Source: Nymphaea colorata
Taxonomy: Eukaryota > Streptophyta > Magnoliopsida > Nymphaeales > Nymphaeaceae
NCBI RefSeq assembly: GCF_008831285.2
Contig: NC_045139.1
Coordinates: 35,187,706-35,251,705, forward strand
Length of the DNA: 64,000 nucleotides
Direction of reading: 5' to 3'
Each line of letters begins with the position of its first letter. Position 1 is the first letter of the stretch. The notes under the pieces were generated by a model that made no database searches, was not told the origin of the DNA, and was given only the letters and a program-made list of their open reading frames with translations. Shown piece after piece: positions 30,971-43,398 of this stretch. The position numbers and the translations under genes were made by a program.

Positions 30971-33800
30971 TATAGAAATAAAATGCTTGTAGGAGCCCTA
31001 AGATGCTTATTGTGCCTAGTTTTTATTGTTCATGTTAAACATTTAATCATATCTAACAGTAGCTGGTGGATTGAGTAAATTACTAAGAGAGCATCACAGA
31101 TTCACAGGTGCAACGAAGAAAAAAATTATCGCAAGTCAGTGCTAGCTCTCCAAATGCGACAACCTTTGCTGTATAAAATCTGTGCGAAATCTGATGACAA
31201 AAGTTGTTTTCTGACGATTTGCACTTCTTGCATAAGGAACAGCTGAGATTTCTTATCACTTGTTACAAAAGCAACAACATTGGATTCATCAAGTAAAACA
31301 CAATTATTGTGGTTAATATATCATACTAATCGGTTATACCAGAGCTATATTGGATCCTTAGATGATTGTATCGACTGTATGTTGTCATATAATGTCTACG
31401 TAAATACAGATATGTATGATGTCAAAGAATGCCTGCCTAAGTACAGGTAAGTATCTTTTTTTATTTACAATACTAAAAAATGCAGAGGGGTTAGTAAGAT
31501 GCGAATTGAAAAGTCTAAAGAAAAGAAAAGTTGACATGTTGCAATGACTATATTTGATAGGGACAGTGATAACATGCAACAGCTGATAGGGAAGTCAAAC
31601 AGAACATTGGCTGTTAAATGACATCTTGAGATGATTTTATCATGTGTATTTTATCGAAGAACACATACAATATACAGGTGCCTTTGATTTTTGTGTTGCA
31701 ATACTGAGAATTGGGGAGCTGTTGTAGGAGGATTATTGAAAAGTACTGAAAAGGAAAAAGGGTGAGATGTTGCAGAGGTATATCTATAGTTGGAGCACAC
31801 TAAGCACATGTGAGAACTGGATTTGCAGGTCAATCAGAACATTGATTATTACTTGAGATTTTGGTTCGAATTTTTTGTCCCCGACTTAAGTAGTTTTTAT
31901 GGATGCTTTCCACTCTGTGTGTGTGAGAGAGAGAGAGCATGTCCTTTGAAAGTATGGATGTGTATAAAATTATTTTACAAGGGATTCAACATATTCGAAT
32001 GTCATTTGCCTGCTCCCCATCTATTTTGATCTTCAATTCTTGGAAGAATCTATGGAAGATGTGTCAGTACTCTCATGCTGCTATTGCACTGAGATGCGAA
32101 GGGAATGGGCAACGCCTGAGAACCTCTCCATAGTCTCTGTGAAGCGTTGGGTCAAATTAATGGCTGACGAAGAACCTTCACGTTGCAGAATTATACGTTC
32201 TAGACTCAATCATGACCAACTGAGTCCAACGACAGCATAAAACCATGGCAACTTGTCAATGCAAGGGTATGTATTTCCTGTCATTACATTTGAAAATTTG
32301 GATTTCCAATTCTCTGATGCTCCTAACCTCTTTTTTGGAAGAACTACATTAGTGTTGATCATTTTAAAGATAGAAGAACGTGAAGAAAAAACTCGTGTTT
32401 CTTTCCAATAGCTTCGTGGAGAAATGCGTTAGAACTTAGAAGCAGGATGCATTTAAAGCCTGTTAAATTGCTGAAGGAAAGCTAGCTTTATGTTGTCATG
32501 GAATTTGAGATAGTAATGATTGTGTATATCTCTATGGTAGTATCTTGTTCTGAGTGAATGGGTAAATAATTTTCTGTTAACTCTTGCACTAGTAGGAGAT
32601 TGACGAACCCCATAGTTTTTCAAAACTTGAACTTGTTTCTTTCTAAACGTTCAATTTCCAATCGGATATGATCCCAATTGTCCGGATTGATCAAGGCAAA
32701 TCAAATCTCCTTAAACTTTGGGCGTGGGTTTCGTATGTGATTCTATATGCACATGTGAATTGCACTTGATTTTTTAAATTTTTTGGTGAAACAGTCTTCT
32801 GGATTTTAACTAGGTTCCAATCAAGGTTAGATCATTATAATTATCCTCTCAAAACATAAGGGAATATTAAAAAAAAAAATCCCCCAACCATGTGAAGAAG
32901 AAAACTTGTCTACTCTACTTTACACAGCTTGATCATAATGCATTTCTTGATACTGCTGTCGCCATCGTATTCGTTTTCATTTTCATGCCTGAAGACATAT
33001 ACTAACAACAATCAATCACAAAATTAAAATAAAATAAATTGCTTTTATTAAAAGAATACTTCTCATCATAAAAGAGATGCAACAAACGAAAAATAGCACA
33101 CAGCCAAAAATTCTAAGTTAAAACAGGTCTTGTTTATCTGGCAATTACAAGGTATAATTAATCTAAAGAGAAAAACGGTAGTATAAGATGGAGTGAAGCA
33201 AACATGAAATTTAAGAAAATAAAGAAAAATAGTCTTGTCGATATCGAGCCTCTGTTCTTATTTGTGCTCTTCACAGGCCTACCTAAGCTTGTTCTGCTTT
33301 TTAAGTCTCATTACACAACTCTCTTTCCCAATGAAGTGTCTTACCAAAAGGATTGAAATTAGTGTTGTTAGATTGATGGAAGACTTAGCTAAACTAGCCT
33401 CGAAGGTTGAAGGTTGTATAGTTGGTCGGCCTGAGTGGCTTGTCGTTAATGTATCGTCAATTTGATTCTTATAGATATTATTTCTCTGAACCGTAAACTG
33501 CGGCATCCACGATGCTCCTCGAATTAAAGGGTGTACTATAAGAACGTCCAAGTCCATTTAAATGGCAGTTTCCTCCCTCTCACCAAAACTTTGTTTCGAG
33601 GACATGTCAGTGGGTTCCTGCACTTGCAGATGACTTCTCGGCGGCTATTAATCACTCACAAACACGTCTTTCTGTGTACATTTCCGCTTCATCCTAGTGA
33701 TTGTTCCTTCTCGCTCTCCTCTCGTATATGATGGACTTCACTCCTTGCCTTGATCCTTATCAAGAAAGGACAAGTAGTTCCTCTGCTAAATGGAGAAGGT
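30971..33800. other. intergenic, no gene established
   Basis: About 2.8 kb of AT-rich sequence. A frame at 32,040-32,240 (residues SVKRWVKLMADEEPSRC and others) has somewhat protein-like composition and could be an exon relic. It lacks a recognisable family, neighbouring exons or a good splice context, so it is not called. Confidence 0.45.
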
Positions 33801-34654
33801 TTTGTGCGCAAAACAATGGAGGTTGGGATATGAAGAGAAAGATGATATCATGTAAAATTAATATGTTGTCAACTCGTGGTATAAATTGAAGAACTCCAAG
33901 CTCCATCACATTTATTTTTCGTGTTGAAATATCTTTCATTGGAGAATCAAGAAAAAAAGTAAAACTAATTTCGAAAAGCACAGCTAATGAATTGGTAATA
34001 ATGAAAAACATACTAACCTTTTCGTATTGTTAGCTAAGTTCAAAAATAATCACTTAACCTTAAGTTATTACTCGCTCAATCTGGTTGGTCATAAACGACC
34101 AAAACCTCTACCTTTTCGAAAAACAAATTATTAGATAATTGTTTTGAGTTAGCTTCCCTCACTATATCCAACAACATCAATACATGATTTATTTATTCCA
34201 AGTAACTTATATGTGTCTATGAATATGTAAGATAGTCCTTTGAGTCTTTCTTATTAGCCATAGAAAAGCTTAGATGCGCTTCTAATAACATGACATTATT
34301 AGATATTTTTTGCTCATTGCTAATTCATGGATTGTGCTTCCGATCTCTTGCCAATTTTTTTGAGAAATTCCAAACAGAAAATAGTGGAATTTAGTCCAAA
34401 TAACATTATCGAGATCAATGTATCTGCATCATCGAACTTAAATTTATGTATCTGCATCGGAATTATGTCAACGTAATGGGAATAGTTACTTCCAAGTGGA
34501 ATTTGCAATAATTAAATAAAGATAATATATTAGTACGAGCCATTTCTTGAGCATGTCCAGACCTCAATGAGGCACACGTTTCCCTCGTCTTATTTAGTTA
34601 AATGGATGTAAATACATATGGCTAGCACACTTTAAGAGTTCGATGTACTTCAAA

Positions 34655-34849
34655 CAGGGATGGAGACAAGGTAGGGCCTGCTTGAGCGCTGGCCCCACCT
34701 CAATTTTTTTTTATAAAAAATTACATGTATATTTTAAAAAACTTTACTTGTTCGATATAAAAATTTTAAAAAGTGATCTTTCGGTCCTAATCAAAATTTA
34801 GAAACTTTAATTCTACTCACCTCATCAAAAATTTCTATCTCTACCCCTT
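34655..34849. mobile_element. hAT-type miniature element, family A, with an empty site in the paralogue
   Basis: 195 bp from CAGGGATGGAG to CTACCCCTT, so the inward-read ends are CAGGGATGGAG and AAGGGGTAGAG. Flanks are ACTTCAAA (34,647-34,654) and ACTGCAAA (34,850-34,857), an 8-bp duplication with one mismatch. The paralogous position near 50,383 reads GCACTGCAAAGG without the element, which confirms insertion after the duplication. Confidence 0.8.
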
Positions 34850-34857
34850 ACTGCAAA

Positions 34858-36179
34858 GACCAATGAACCACGAAAATTTTTCAAATAAGGGACATGTATA
34901 CACTGGCAGAGCTAGAAAAAATTTTTAGAGAGAGATTTCTATGTCAAAATAATGGAGGTCTATGTATGTATCAGAATAAGTATTTGAAAATGTTAAATAT
35001 AAAAATAAAGAAACATTGACGGGTTGGGGCTCCGTCTCTGCATCTATACCAATGCTGAAAGAAGAACATTTAGTTGCTTAGACACATATTGAAAGGAGCA
35101 TTGGGCTTGCTTGGTTGACACCCTTAAATGCGTTCTAGAAAGCAAAAATACTGCTTTGCCTCTAAAATGTGTTTTATTTAGATGAAGGTTGAAAACTGGG
35201 TCATTGACAAACCAAGTTTTGACACAACTTTTTCAAAAGAGTATGAATAAATCTTTTCGCAGGAACATCATTTTGATATTTGATCTTGCCATTCATACAC
35301 ACAAGCAGAGTTTTAAAAACTAACTAAAAGCTATGTTTTCAGCAAAAAAAAAAAAAAAAAACAACGTTTTTGATGGTGCCATCCAAACACAATCACTGTG
35401 TTACTATTCCAGAAAAAATGGTATGATTTTGAATATTGTTTCCAAATCCAACAATCAAACACCGGATATAAAAACATACCATGTTTCCTGAAAAATTGTA
35501 TTTTGTGGGTGTCATCATCACTTCTTGCACAAGCAAATGTTCAAAAAACATGGGGACAGAAGGATTCATTTTTAAGGGATTTTCTCCCTGTATCCTAAGG
35601 GGCATAGGTTTCCAATAAACTTAATTACTAGAAAAAGAGAAGATGAAAGACTACCTATGTTGAACCGTCCACTGGACATCAAGAAGCATTACCGCAGGCT
35701 CACTGCTCATTGCCGAGCTCCATCCAGTGAGCTAAGAACCTGGTTTAGTGTGGTGTGGTCCTCCGCCAAGCAATCCGGATCCAATAATAGAAGCTAATGC
35801 TTAATGAGTTTATCCTGTCCCTTGACCAGGGTAGAGGCAGGTGTGGGCAATTGCCCACACAAACTCATAAAGAGTGTTATTTTTCATATTGGTAATGGAG
35901 GGTCACTTTCTTCATCTACATATTGATGTCATTTAAAAATTTAAAATTTTAAAACTAGTGCCCCTTACCCTATTATTGTGCAGTAAAAGGTCCAGACAAG
36001 TCTTTTTAGGGAAGATAAAAGACAAGAATAATGCAGGGGAGATGGAAGGCACCCATTGGGGTTTCACACTAAGAGGTGCGTAACTATTAAAAAGCAATTT
36101 GGATGACAATATAAACCCGGTTTTAAACCCTAGTTAGACTGAGAAATCACGTCTCAGTTTAGAAAACCAACTCTGTATT
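34858..36179. other. block A spacer with possible hAT-type relics
   Basis: CACTGGCAGAGCTAG near 34,902 and GGGTAGAGGCAGGTGTGGGC near 35,830 look like hAT-type left ends. The second resembles 46,922 (GTGGCAAAGAC...GGGCAACTGCCC). Neither has a certain right end. No gene is seen. Confidence 0.4.
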
Positions 36180-36255
36180 GTTGCCAAGGGGCGCAGGCAG
36201 GGGCATGTGTGCAGCGCATCCCTAGTTCGACTCACGGGGCTATACTCTTATACCA
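36180..36255 (+). repeat. tRNA-derived relic (SINE-like)
   Basis: GGGGCGCAGGCAGGGGC resembles an A box. About 25 nt later CTAGTTCGACTCACGG resembles a B box and T-loop. No cloverleaf could be completed. Confidence 0.35.
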
Positions 36256-36389
36256 AAAAAATGGTGATTTCTACATATAAGTTGAAGCACGCGACTGTTC
36301 CACTATCTGACACTGAAGCAGCTTTGTACCCTGAAGGCAAGGGGAATGTAAGAAGCTTCGCCTCTGATGCTGAAACAGTCAAGTCATTG

Positions 36390-36980
36390 TTCGGTCGACA
36401 GTTGGCCGAATATGAATGCAATTTTCCTGTTCAGCCAGAAGCCAATTTATCTCTAGGGAGCCCTGTCCTACCAACCTTCAGTCAACAGATGAGGAAAAAT
36501 GAGGCCAACAATTTCTTTTTCCTTTTTGTTTGTTCACATTCACGGGCCAAAAAGTCTAACCTCTGAATTGAAGTGGGGCCAAACTGAACCTGAATCCAAA
36601 CAATATATGATACAACTAAAAATAAGCCAACTAGGGTGGGGCCATGGCCCACGCGCCCCCCCCCCCTCTCACCTTTTCCATGGCTAGATATCTTCCAGCC
36701 ACCCACCAGCCGAAAAAATAGGCCAACTAGCGGGGAGAACCTCCACAGTAAGCCCATTTGCTAGCCACACTGGCGGAGAAATAATGTGCTTCATTTTGTT
36801 TACTAGTTCTTTGGGTTTTGATTTCTTATGGCGTCCAAACACACCACAAAAACCGTGCCATTGGCAATCTTAGTTTTCCAAAAACTTGATTTTTGCATAG
36901 CAGATCCAGGAATTCATAAAACGGGGTTTTAGCCCATGCTTTTCAAACAGGACCATTACTTCATTCCTAGACAGGCACGT
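36390..36980. repeat. GGCCAACTAGCGGGG repeat unit, copy 0 (block A)
   Basis: Shares GAGGCCAACAATTTCTTTTT, TATCTTCCAGCCACCCACC and GGCCAACTAGCGGGGA with 50,770, 53,800 and 55,540. This copy carries an extra stretch of about 110 bp (36,545-36,660) starting near CCAAAAAGTCTAACC, including a C10 run, and has a degraded hairpin arm. Confidence 0.75.
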
Positions 36981-36984
36981 ACAA

Positions 36985-37275
36985 CGAGTCAAGTTAACTT
37001 GGGCTCCGACTTGAACTTGCCCATGTAATTTCGATTAGAGTTGGAATCATTTAATAAACAAGTTGGGCTCGAGCTTGAGTTAAAACTTGAGTTATAAATG
37101 AATCGGGCTCAAGTTGTACTAAATAGACTTGGCTCAATTCGATGGACTTGTCGATAATTTTTTTTTGTGAATTATATATATGACTATAAATATGAATATA
37201 TATATATATATATACTAGAGCTCAAGCCAAGCCAAGCAAATATGTAGCTGAAGCCAAGCCGGAGCTCAGCTTGCT
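36985..37275. repeat. CTCGAGCTTGAGTT dispersed repeat, copy 1
   Basis: Made of degenerate GAGCTTGAGTTAAAACTTGAG and CTCAAGCC words starting near CAGGCACGTACAACGAG, with a (TA)n tract at about 37,197-37,215. Aligns with 54,230-54,600 and 55,975-56,310. Confidence 0.6.
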
Positions 37276-38051
37276 TATTGTATAGAAAGTTACACTTTCT
37301 TGTCAACATTCTTTCTGCCAAATTGAACCTTCCCATGAATTGGTCTTCTAAGACAAATTACAGTTTATTTAAAGCATGGAAAAAGCACGGTATCCGCGTG
37401 AAATAGACTGCGACAAAAAGCTAACTACGCGGTAAGCGGATCACCGCCTCCACATTTGTTTGGAAAAGCATCCAAACTTTGAAGTTGTTATGTATTTACT
37501 TCCTTTAAATTCCATTTACATTGTCAAAAATAAACAATTTTCTGGAAATATTATTTTATTTTTTGACCTAAACACTGGCACATGCTTTATTTTAATTTAC
37601 CATGTGCCGCTGATTCTCATTCCTTCTTTGGATAGAAACGTTGATCTCCCGACCTCGCATTACATGACATCGCCCCTTAAGAATCCTCCTTTCAAGTTTC
37701 GAAAATTTAAATTTTACTTATTAACTTTTTCAAAAGTTCCATTTAAATTTTTATTTTATATAATAATCAAAAGATTATTATACCCTTTTAATATAAAATC
37801 ATGGTTTTGGTAGGATCAAGCGGATCGAACCAACAGATTCAATCCACTTGGCTCGCCTACGGGTGCCCAAGTGGCGGTTGATCATAAAATGTAAGAGTTT
37901 TTTTTTTTATAAAACAAAAATAAAAAGACAAAACCATATTTTATTAAAAGACAAAATACCATTCACACAATGAAATGGTGGATCTTGTGAAGAACATTTT
38001 ATATGAGTTGGGTGTTCACTGCCCTTTCAAGGCACGCAATTTAGTCATGTC

Positions 38052-38056
38052 GGCAG
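38052..38056. repeat. target-site duplication of young copia, left (GGCAG)
   Basis: Exact copy of 43,249-43,253 flanking the two LTRs. Confidence 0.93.
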
Positions 38057-38545
38057 TGTTAGAAAACGTAATGCGGGCCCTAACTCAGCTACAAACTCAA
38101 ATTTATGCGGAGAAAATCTAGCAGAGTCTCGACGTCCAAACTGATACTTAATAAGAACTCGACTCATGCAGTGAACTTCCACACCTAAATACCTCCAAGC
38201 CCGACGCTCTTGCACTGAGCACAACTCTCACACACCTCACAAGCTCACACACCTCATACGCTCACAAAGTGAGCACGTAAATGACTCAACCACACTCACA
38301 ATTTTTTCACACACACTCACTCTTTTTCACACGTACCCCTCAACCATCATCCCCTATTTATAGGAGAGGAGGTCGGTGGATGAAGCTTCCACCGATTTCC
38401 ACATTGTTTCTTTTTTAATTATTTTTCTTTCTTTTTAATCAGTACCGACATTATAACCACCGACTTAAAGGAGAGGCTCAAAGCCTCATGAGTCTTCTCG
38501 ACTCATCTCAAGAGAGTCGGTGGGAGAGTCGGTGATGACTCTACA
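38057..38545 (-). repeat. 3' LTR of young copia
   Basis: 489 bp. In element orientation it starts TGTAGAGTCATCACC and ends TTTTCTAACA, so it has canonical TG/CA ends. A CTATAAATAGGGG motif on the minus strand (near 38,350-38,363) is a good TATA box for element transcription. Confidence 0.97.
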
Positions 38546-40619
38546 ATCTCCCCCTCATTACCGACTCTCTATTTATGACTCCTAACATTCTTCGAAACTT
38601 GGTGAACGTTTGCACTGGCAGGCCTTTGGTAAAGATATCAGCAACTTGATCTTCTGAAGCGATTGGCTGCAATTGAATTTCTCCTCTGAGTACCTTTTCT
38701 CTGATAAAATGATGTTCTACTTCTATGTGTTTTGTTCGAGCATGGAAGACAGGATTTTCTGCAAGTCTGACTGCACTTTGATTATCGCAGTAGAGTCTCA
38801 CTGCATAATCCACGTCTTGTTTAATGTCTTTCAGCAGTCGCATCAACCACACACATTCTTGTGCTGCTTGAGATGCTACTCTATATTCAGCTTCTGTTGT
38901 AGACAGTGAAACTGTCGGCTGTCTCTTGCTGCACCATGAAATTGCATCACTTCCAAGACTGAATGTATATCCAGTGGTCGATCTTCGAGTTGATAAGTCT
39001 CCAGCATAATCCGCATCACAATGACCAACAACTTGACAAGTTGTCCCTCTTTCATAAAGTATACCAAAGTCAAGAGTTTCTTTGATATACCTTAATATTC
39101 TTTTTACTGCTTCTAAATGTGTTTTTCTTGGAGTTTGCATAAACCTGCTCACGACACCAACTGCATAGGCAATGTCTGGTCTTGTCAATGTTAAGTAGAT
39201 TAGGCTTCCAACTAGTTGCCGATACATAGTAACGTCTTCTAGCTTGTCTCCTTCGTCAGTTCTAAGCTTTGCATTTATCTCAATTGGTGTTGAGATAGGT
39301 TTGCATTCGAGCATACCAAACTTACGTAGTAAGTCGTGAGCATACTTCTTTTGACTTAAAAATAGTCCTTTAGATTCATAATCAATTTCCAATCCAAGGA
39401 AGTGTCGCAACTCTCCCAGCTCTTTCATTTTAAATCTCACTGTGAGATGTTCTCGAATAAGATTAATTTCTTCATTGTCATCTCCAGTGATAATTAAATC
39501 ATCAACATAAATTAACAAGATAGTAAGTTTCGTACCTCTTGCCTTGACGAAGAGACTTGAATCTGCTGAAGAGACTTGAAATCCACTAAACACCAAAAAC
39601 TCAGCTATTTTTCCATACCATGCTCTGGGTGCTTGCTTCAGTCCATAGAGTGCTTTTCTTAACTTGCAGACGTAGTCTGGTTTGTTTGGAGATTTGAATC
39701 CTTCAGGTTGCTCCATATAGATTTCATGGTCGAGATCTCTATATAAGAATGCATTTTTCACATCCATTTGCCATAGCTTCCAGGATTTGCTTGCAGCAAT
39801 GGCTATCAGAACACGTACGGATGTGATTTTCGCAACAGGACTAAAAGTTTCTTCAAAATCAATATTATACTGCTGAGAAAATCCTCTCGCGACTAGTCGA
39901 GCCTTATATCTATCAACTGAGCCATCTGTCTTTCTTTTTATTTTGTAAACCTACTTACAAGTAATGGGCTTTACTCCTGCAGGCTTTGGTACGAGCTCCC
40001 AGGTTTTGTTATGCTCCAATGCATTCATTTCATCTTTCATTGCTGATTGCCACTTTTCAACATCTTTTGCTTCTTCAAAAGAAGCTGGCTCGATCTCCTC
40101 CATAATGGCACAATCTGCATCTACATACTTGGGATTTGGTTTTCGTATTCTTGTTGATCTTCTTAGTGCTATCGGAGCCCCTTGTGGCTCTTCGAGTTGT
40201 GATGGTCTTTCTTCTTCTGCACTTCTTTGTCGGAATGGACTGACTCCTGTTCTCCATGGATCTGCACGTTCTTCTCGTCTTGGACTATGTTCAGGCATCT
40301 GAACTTGTTTCTCTAGTTGTCTTGCTTCTATGTCTTCAAACTGAGGCTCTCCTTGATTCATCTCAAACTGTATTTTGTTTTGAACGTCTCTTTCAAGAAC
40401 TGGAGATTCTGAAAGCGTCTTCTTTTCTTCTGACCACCACGACGATGCTTCATCGAAGATGACGTCGCGAGAAACATAAACTTGTCCTGTGCTAGGATTA
40501 GCACATCTCCATCCTTTCCGATATGGGTCATATCCGACAAAGACAGACCTCTCTGCCTTTTTGTCGAACTTAGTCCTGTGCTGCTCAGATATAAAAACAT
40601 AACAAACACAACCAAATAC
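38541..40619 (-). pseudogene. young copia pol: RT-RNase H part with one nonsense codon
   Basis: This frame is the direct continuation of the gag-IN frame after its stop. After the integrase C terminus (FVGYDPYRKGWRC and similar) and the acidic linker, the reverse transcriptase begins near 40,060. A TAG at 39,953-39,951 stands where the family has tryptophan (CKWVYK-type motif reads CK-stop-VYK). The remainder (39,950-38,541) holds [36 protein letters not shown] with the catalytic aspartates, and RNase H residues in [16 protein letters not shown] and YCDNQSA. It ends with DIFTKGLP. The terminal stop lies in the first bases of the LTR, so the polypurine tract is inside coding sequence. Confidence 0.93.
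38546..38556 (-). other. polypurine tract of young copia
   Basis: Minus strand TGAGGGGGAGAT directly precedes the 3' LTR. Confidence 0.85.
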
Positions 40620-42455
40620 TCAAAAATAACTCAGACATGACTTCTTTTTATAAAGCATTTCATATGGAGACTTCAAATTAAATCTTGGCATTGGTAGTCG
40701 ATTAATTACGTGTATAGCAGTGCTGACACACTCGGCCCAAAATCTTGGTGGCATGTTCTTTGCATGCATCATGCTTCGACACGTTTCTGCTATGTGACGG
40801 TTCTTCCGTTCTGCCACTCCATTTTGTTGAGGCGTATAGGCGCATGTAAATTGCCTACGAATACCATGTTGCTTCATGTACGCCATGAACATGTCTGATG
40901 TATATTCGCTACCATTATCGGTTCGTAGACACTGAATTCTATGCCCAAGTTCTTTTTTCACCATCTGGTGAAACTCCTTAAATTTTTCAAGTGCTTCAGA
41001 CTTTTCTTTCATAAAATAGACCCAAGTATATCTCGAAAAATCATCAATAAAAGTGATAAAATACCACTTACCTCCAACTGATGGGTCTGGTACTTTGCCG
41101 AATACATCTGAATGCACAAGTTCGAATGGCGCTTTAGCTCTATATTTTGATTCCTTGTATGGCCTCCTGTGCGCCTTTCCATATTGACATCCTGGGCATA
41201 CTTTATCTGTTCGTACCTCAAGCTTGGGCAGACCAATCAACTGCCCCTTATTAGACATCTCCCGAAGTTTGTTGTATCCAACATGAGCGAGTCTCTCATG
41301 CCAGATATCTGCAGTGTCATGCTTCTTTGCTTTGTCAATATATGCTGTTTGTACTAACAATACATATATTGACTCAACTTTTCTTCCTTCAAACACGGGA
41401 GTTCCTTGAACATCTTCGTCTTTATAAACTTTCACATCATTTGGGCCGAACAAAACATAGTGCCCTAAAGCTGTTAGTTGTGGCACAGACAACAAATTTT
41501 TTGTCATTCCTGGAACATGGTAAACGTTCCGTAAAATCCGGTCTTTACAGAAGTTGGCTACAACCTCTGCTTCTCCAATATGTGCCACCGGGAGCTTTGT
41601 GTTGTTAGCAGTAACAACAACTCGATTTCCATCATATTCTTTCATACTTACAAACTTGCTCTCATCACCAGTCATATGATTTGAGCATCCAGAATCAATT
41701 ATCCAATCAGTTTGATAATTGATTTTCTCTTCTTTTTCTTTTACCGGTTTTGTATGGGCGGAATTGCATCTTTCTTGTGTAATATCCTCTTTAACCTCCA
41801 TTGAGTACAGAAATGATTTTTCCTGTACAACTTCATTAGCTTCTCCATTTTGCTTACTTGTCATGACTGCATTTCCTTCATTTATTCTGACTCTGCAGTC
41901 ACGAGCAATATGACCCAATTTCCCACATCTAAAACATTTCACTTTTGGTCTCCACTGCTGTGTAGTTTCTCTTGTTTTCTTTTCTATATTTTTCTCTTTC
42001 TTTTCAGCAATATTCCTACTTGGAGACCGAATGACTGGCTTAACTGGCCATCGTGATCTCTGACCCTTACTAAACAAAGCTTCCTCATTATTTCCCTTGA
42101 GAGAAAGCCCAGCCATTTGTTTCGCTAATGTTTCTTGATTGATCAAGAGATTCTCTAACTCCAACAAAGTTGGTTGAACTGGCCAGCCTTGAACACCAAT
42201 TATGAAACTGCCAAATTCTGGACGAAGTCCGCGAATAAGTATTCTCCGCATACGGGCCTCACTAATTTTAGACTCAGGGTCGATTTGAGATATCTCTCTA
42301 CAAATATTTTTAACCTTCATAAAATATTCTGCTATCGACATGCTTCCCTGAGTTAATGTAGCTAGATCATTTTCTAATAATTGTAGGCGGGCATCATTAG
42401 CTCGTGAAAATAGAGTTGCAAAAAGCATCCCATGCTTCTTTAGGAGTTGTAGCAT
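40620..42455 (-). pseudogene. young copia gag C-part, protease and integrase
   Basis: 611-residue open frame counted from an internal ATG. It holds the gag domain end (LRPEFGSFIIGVQGWP), a CCHC knuckle CFRCGKLGHIARDC (residues 174-187), the protease active site IIDSGCSNHMTG (D254), the GAG-pre-integrase zinc site H386/H391/C420/C423, and the integrase DDE triad D450, D513 and E549 with canonical D35E spacing. It ends at a TGA (40,622-40,620) where the family has arginine (SYF-stop-VFGC), a probable CGA-to-TGA change. The frame continues unbroken beyond. Confidence 0.95.
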
Positions 42456-42696
42456 CTCGTATAAGCTCTAATAAATCTTTCTCAATTGATACTTTAATTG
42501 CAAATAGAGCTTTCCCTGCTTTGATCATCCACTTCTTTTTAGCTTCTTCATCGACAGAAATATTACTGTCAGATCCCAATACTATCTCCCATAATTTTTG
42601 TCCTAAAAAATACGACTCCATACATGATTTCCAATAGCCGTAATTGCTATTGTTAAGTTTCTCAATATTGTTTAATGCAACTGCTAATGTCACCAT
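42397..42696 (-). pseudogene. young copia gag N terminus, frameshifted
   Basis: Starts MVTLAVALNNIEKLNNSNYG, the natural gag start, with LWEIVLGSD and TPKEAWDAF blocks typical of plant copia capsids. The frame is lost at a run of five A (plus strand 42,420-42,424) where four would keep it. Downstream gag continues in the neighbouring frame. It is therefore one gene with a single 1-bp insertion. A sequencing or assembly error in the homopolymer is an alternative. Confidence 0.9.
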
Positions 42697-42745
42697 AATT
42701 TCAGGATATAACTATTCCAATAAATCGGCCCTCGAACAGAACCTC

Positions 42746-42757
42746 GCTCTGATACCA
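42746..42757 (-). other. primer-binding site of young copia (tRNA-iMet)
   Basis: TGGTATCAGAGC on the minus strand, two bases from the 5' LTR. Confidence 0.95.
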
Positions 42758-42759
42758 AT

Positions 42760-43248
42760 TGTTAGAAAACGTAATGCGGGCCCTAACTCAACTACAAACT
42801 CAAATTTATGCGGAGAAAATCTAGCAGAGTCTCGACGTCCAAACTGATACTTAATAAGAACTCGACTCACGCAGTGAACTTCCACACCTAAATACCTCCA
42901 AGCCCGACGCTCTTGCACTGAGCACAACTCTCACACACCTCACAAGCTCACACACCTCACACGCTCACAAAGTGAGCACGTAAATGACTCAACCACACTC
43001 ACAATTTTTTCATACACACTCACTCTTTTTCACACGTACCCCTCAACCATCATCCCCTATTTATAGGAGAGGAGGTCGGTGGATGAAGCTTCCACCGATT
43101 TCCACATTGTTTCTTTTTTAATTATTTTTCTTTCTTTTTAATCAGTACCGACATTATAACCACCGACTTAAAGGAGAGGCTCAAAGCCTCATGAGTCTTC
43201 TCGACTCATCTCAAGAGAGTCAGTGGGAGAGTCGGTGATGACTCTACA
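42760..43248 (-). repeat. 5' LTR of young copia
   Basis: 489 bp with the same ends and TATA motif as the 3' LTR. It differs from that copy at five positions, two G/A and three T/C, with no indels. Confidence 0.97.
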
Positions 43249-43253
43249 GGCAG
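43249..43253. repeat. target-site duplication of young copia, right (GGCAG)
   Basis: Exact match to 38,052-38,056. Confidence 0.93.
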
Positions 43254-43398
43254 CATGGCAATGAATGAATAGTCGTTTTCGAAAACGAGTTTCTGCCAAT
43301 TTTTCTCACTTGCAGGCAATTGACAAACTTCTGCCTTATTGTATTGGAAAAATCCAGATCTTTCAGTTTAGGTTTTGTGCATGTTTGGGAAAGAAAAC

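Larger units (their letters stand above)
38057..43248 (-). mobile_element. young Ty1/copia retrotransposon, nearly intact
   Basis: 5192-bp minus-strand element with two 489-bp LTRs that differ at only five sites, all transitions. It has a tRNA-Met primer site, a polypurine tract, 5-bp duplications (GGCAG), and one gag-pol frame of about 1,385 codons (42,696-38,541). The frame is broken only by a 1-bp insertion in gag and two nonsense codons in pol. All catalytic residues of protease, integrase, reverse transcriptase and RNase H are visible. It sits in segmental-duplication copy A and is absent from copy B. Confidence 0.97.

Noticed and set aside
32040-32240. Possible exon with residues SVKRWVKLMADEEPSRC
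   Set aside because: No family recognised, no flanking exons, and no good splice sites; too weak to annotate.
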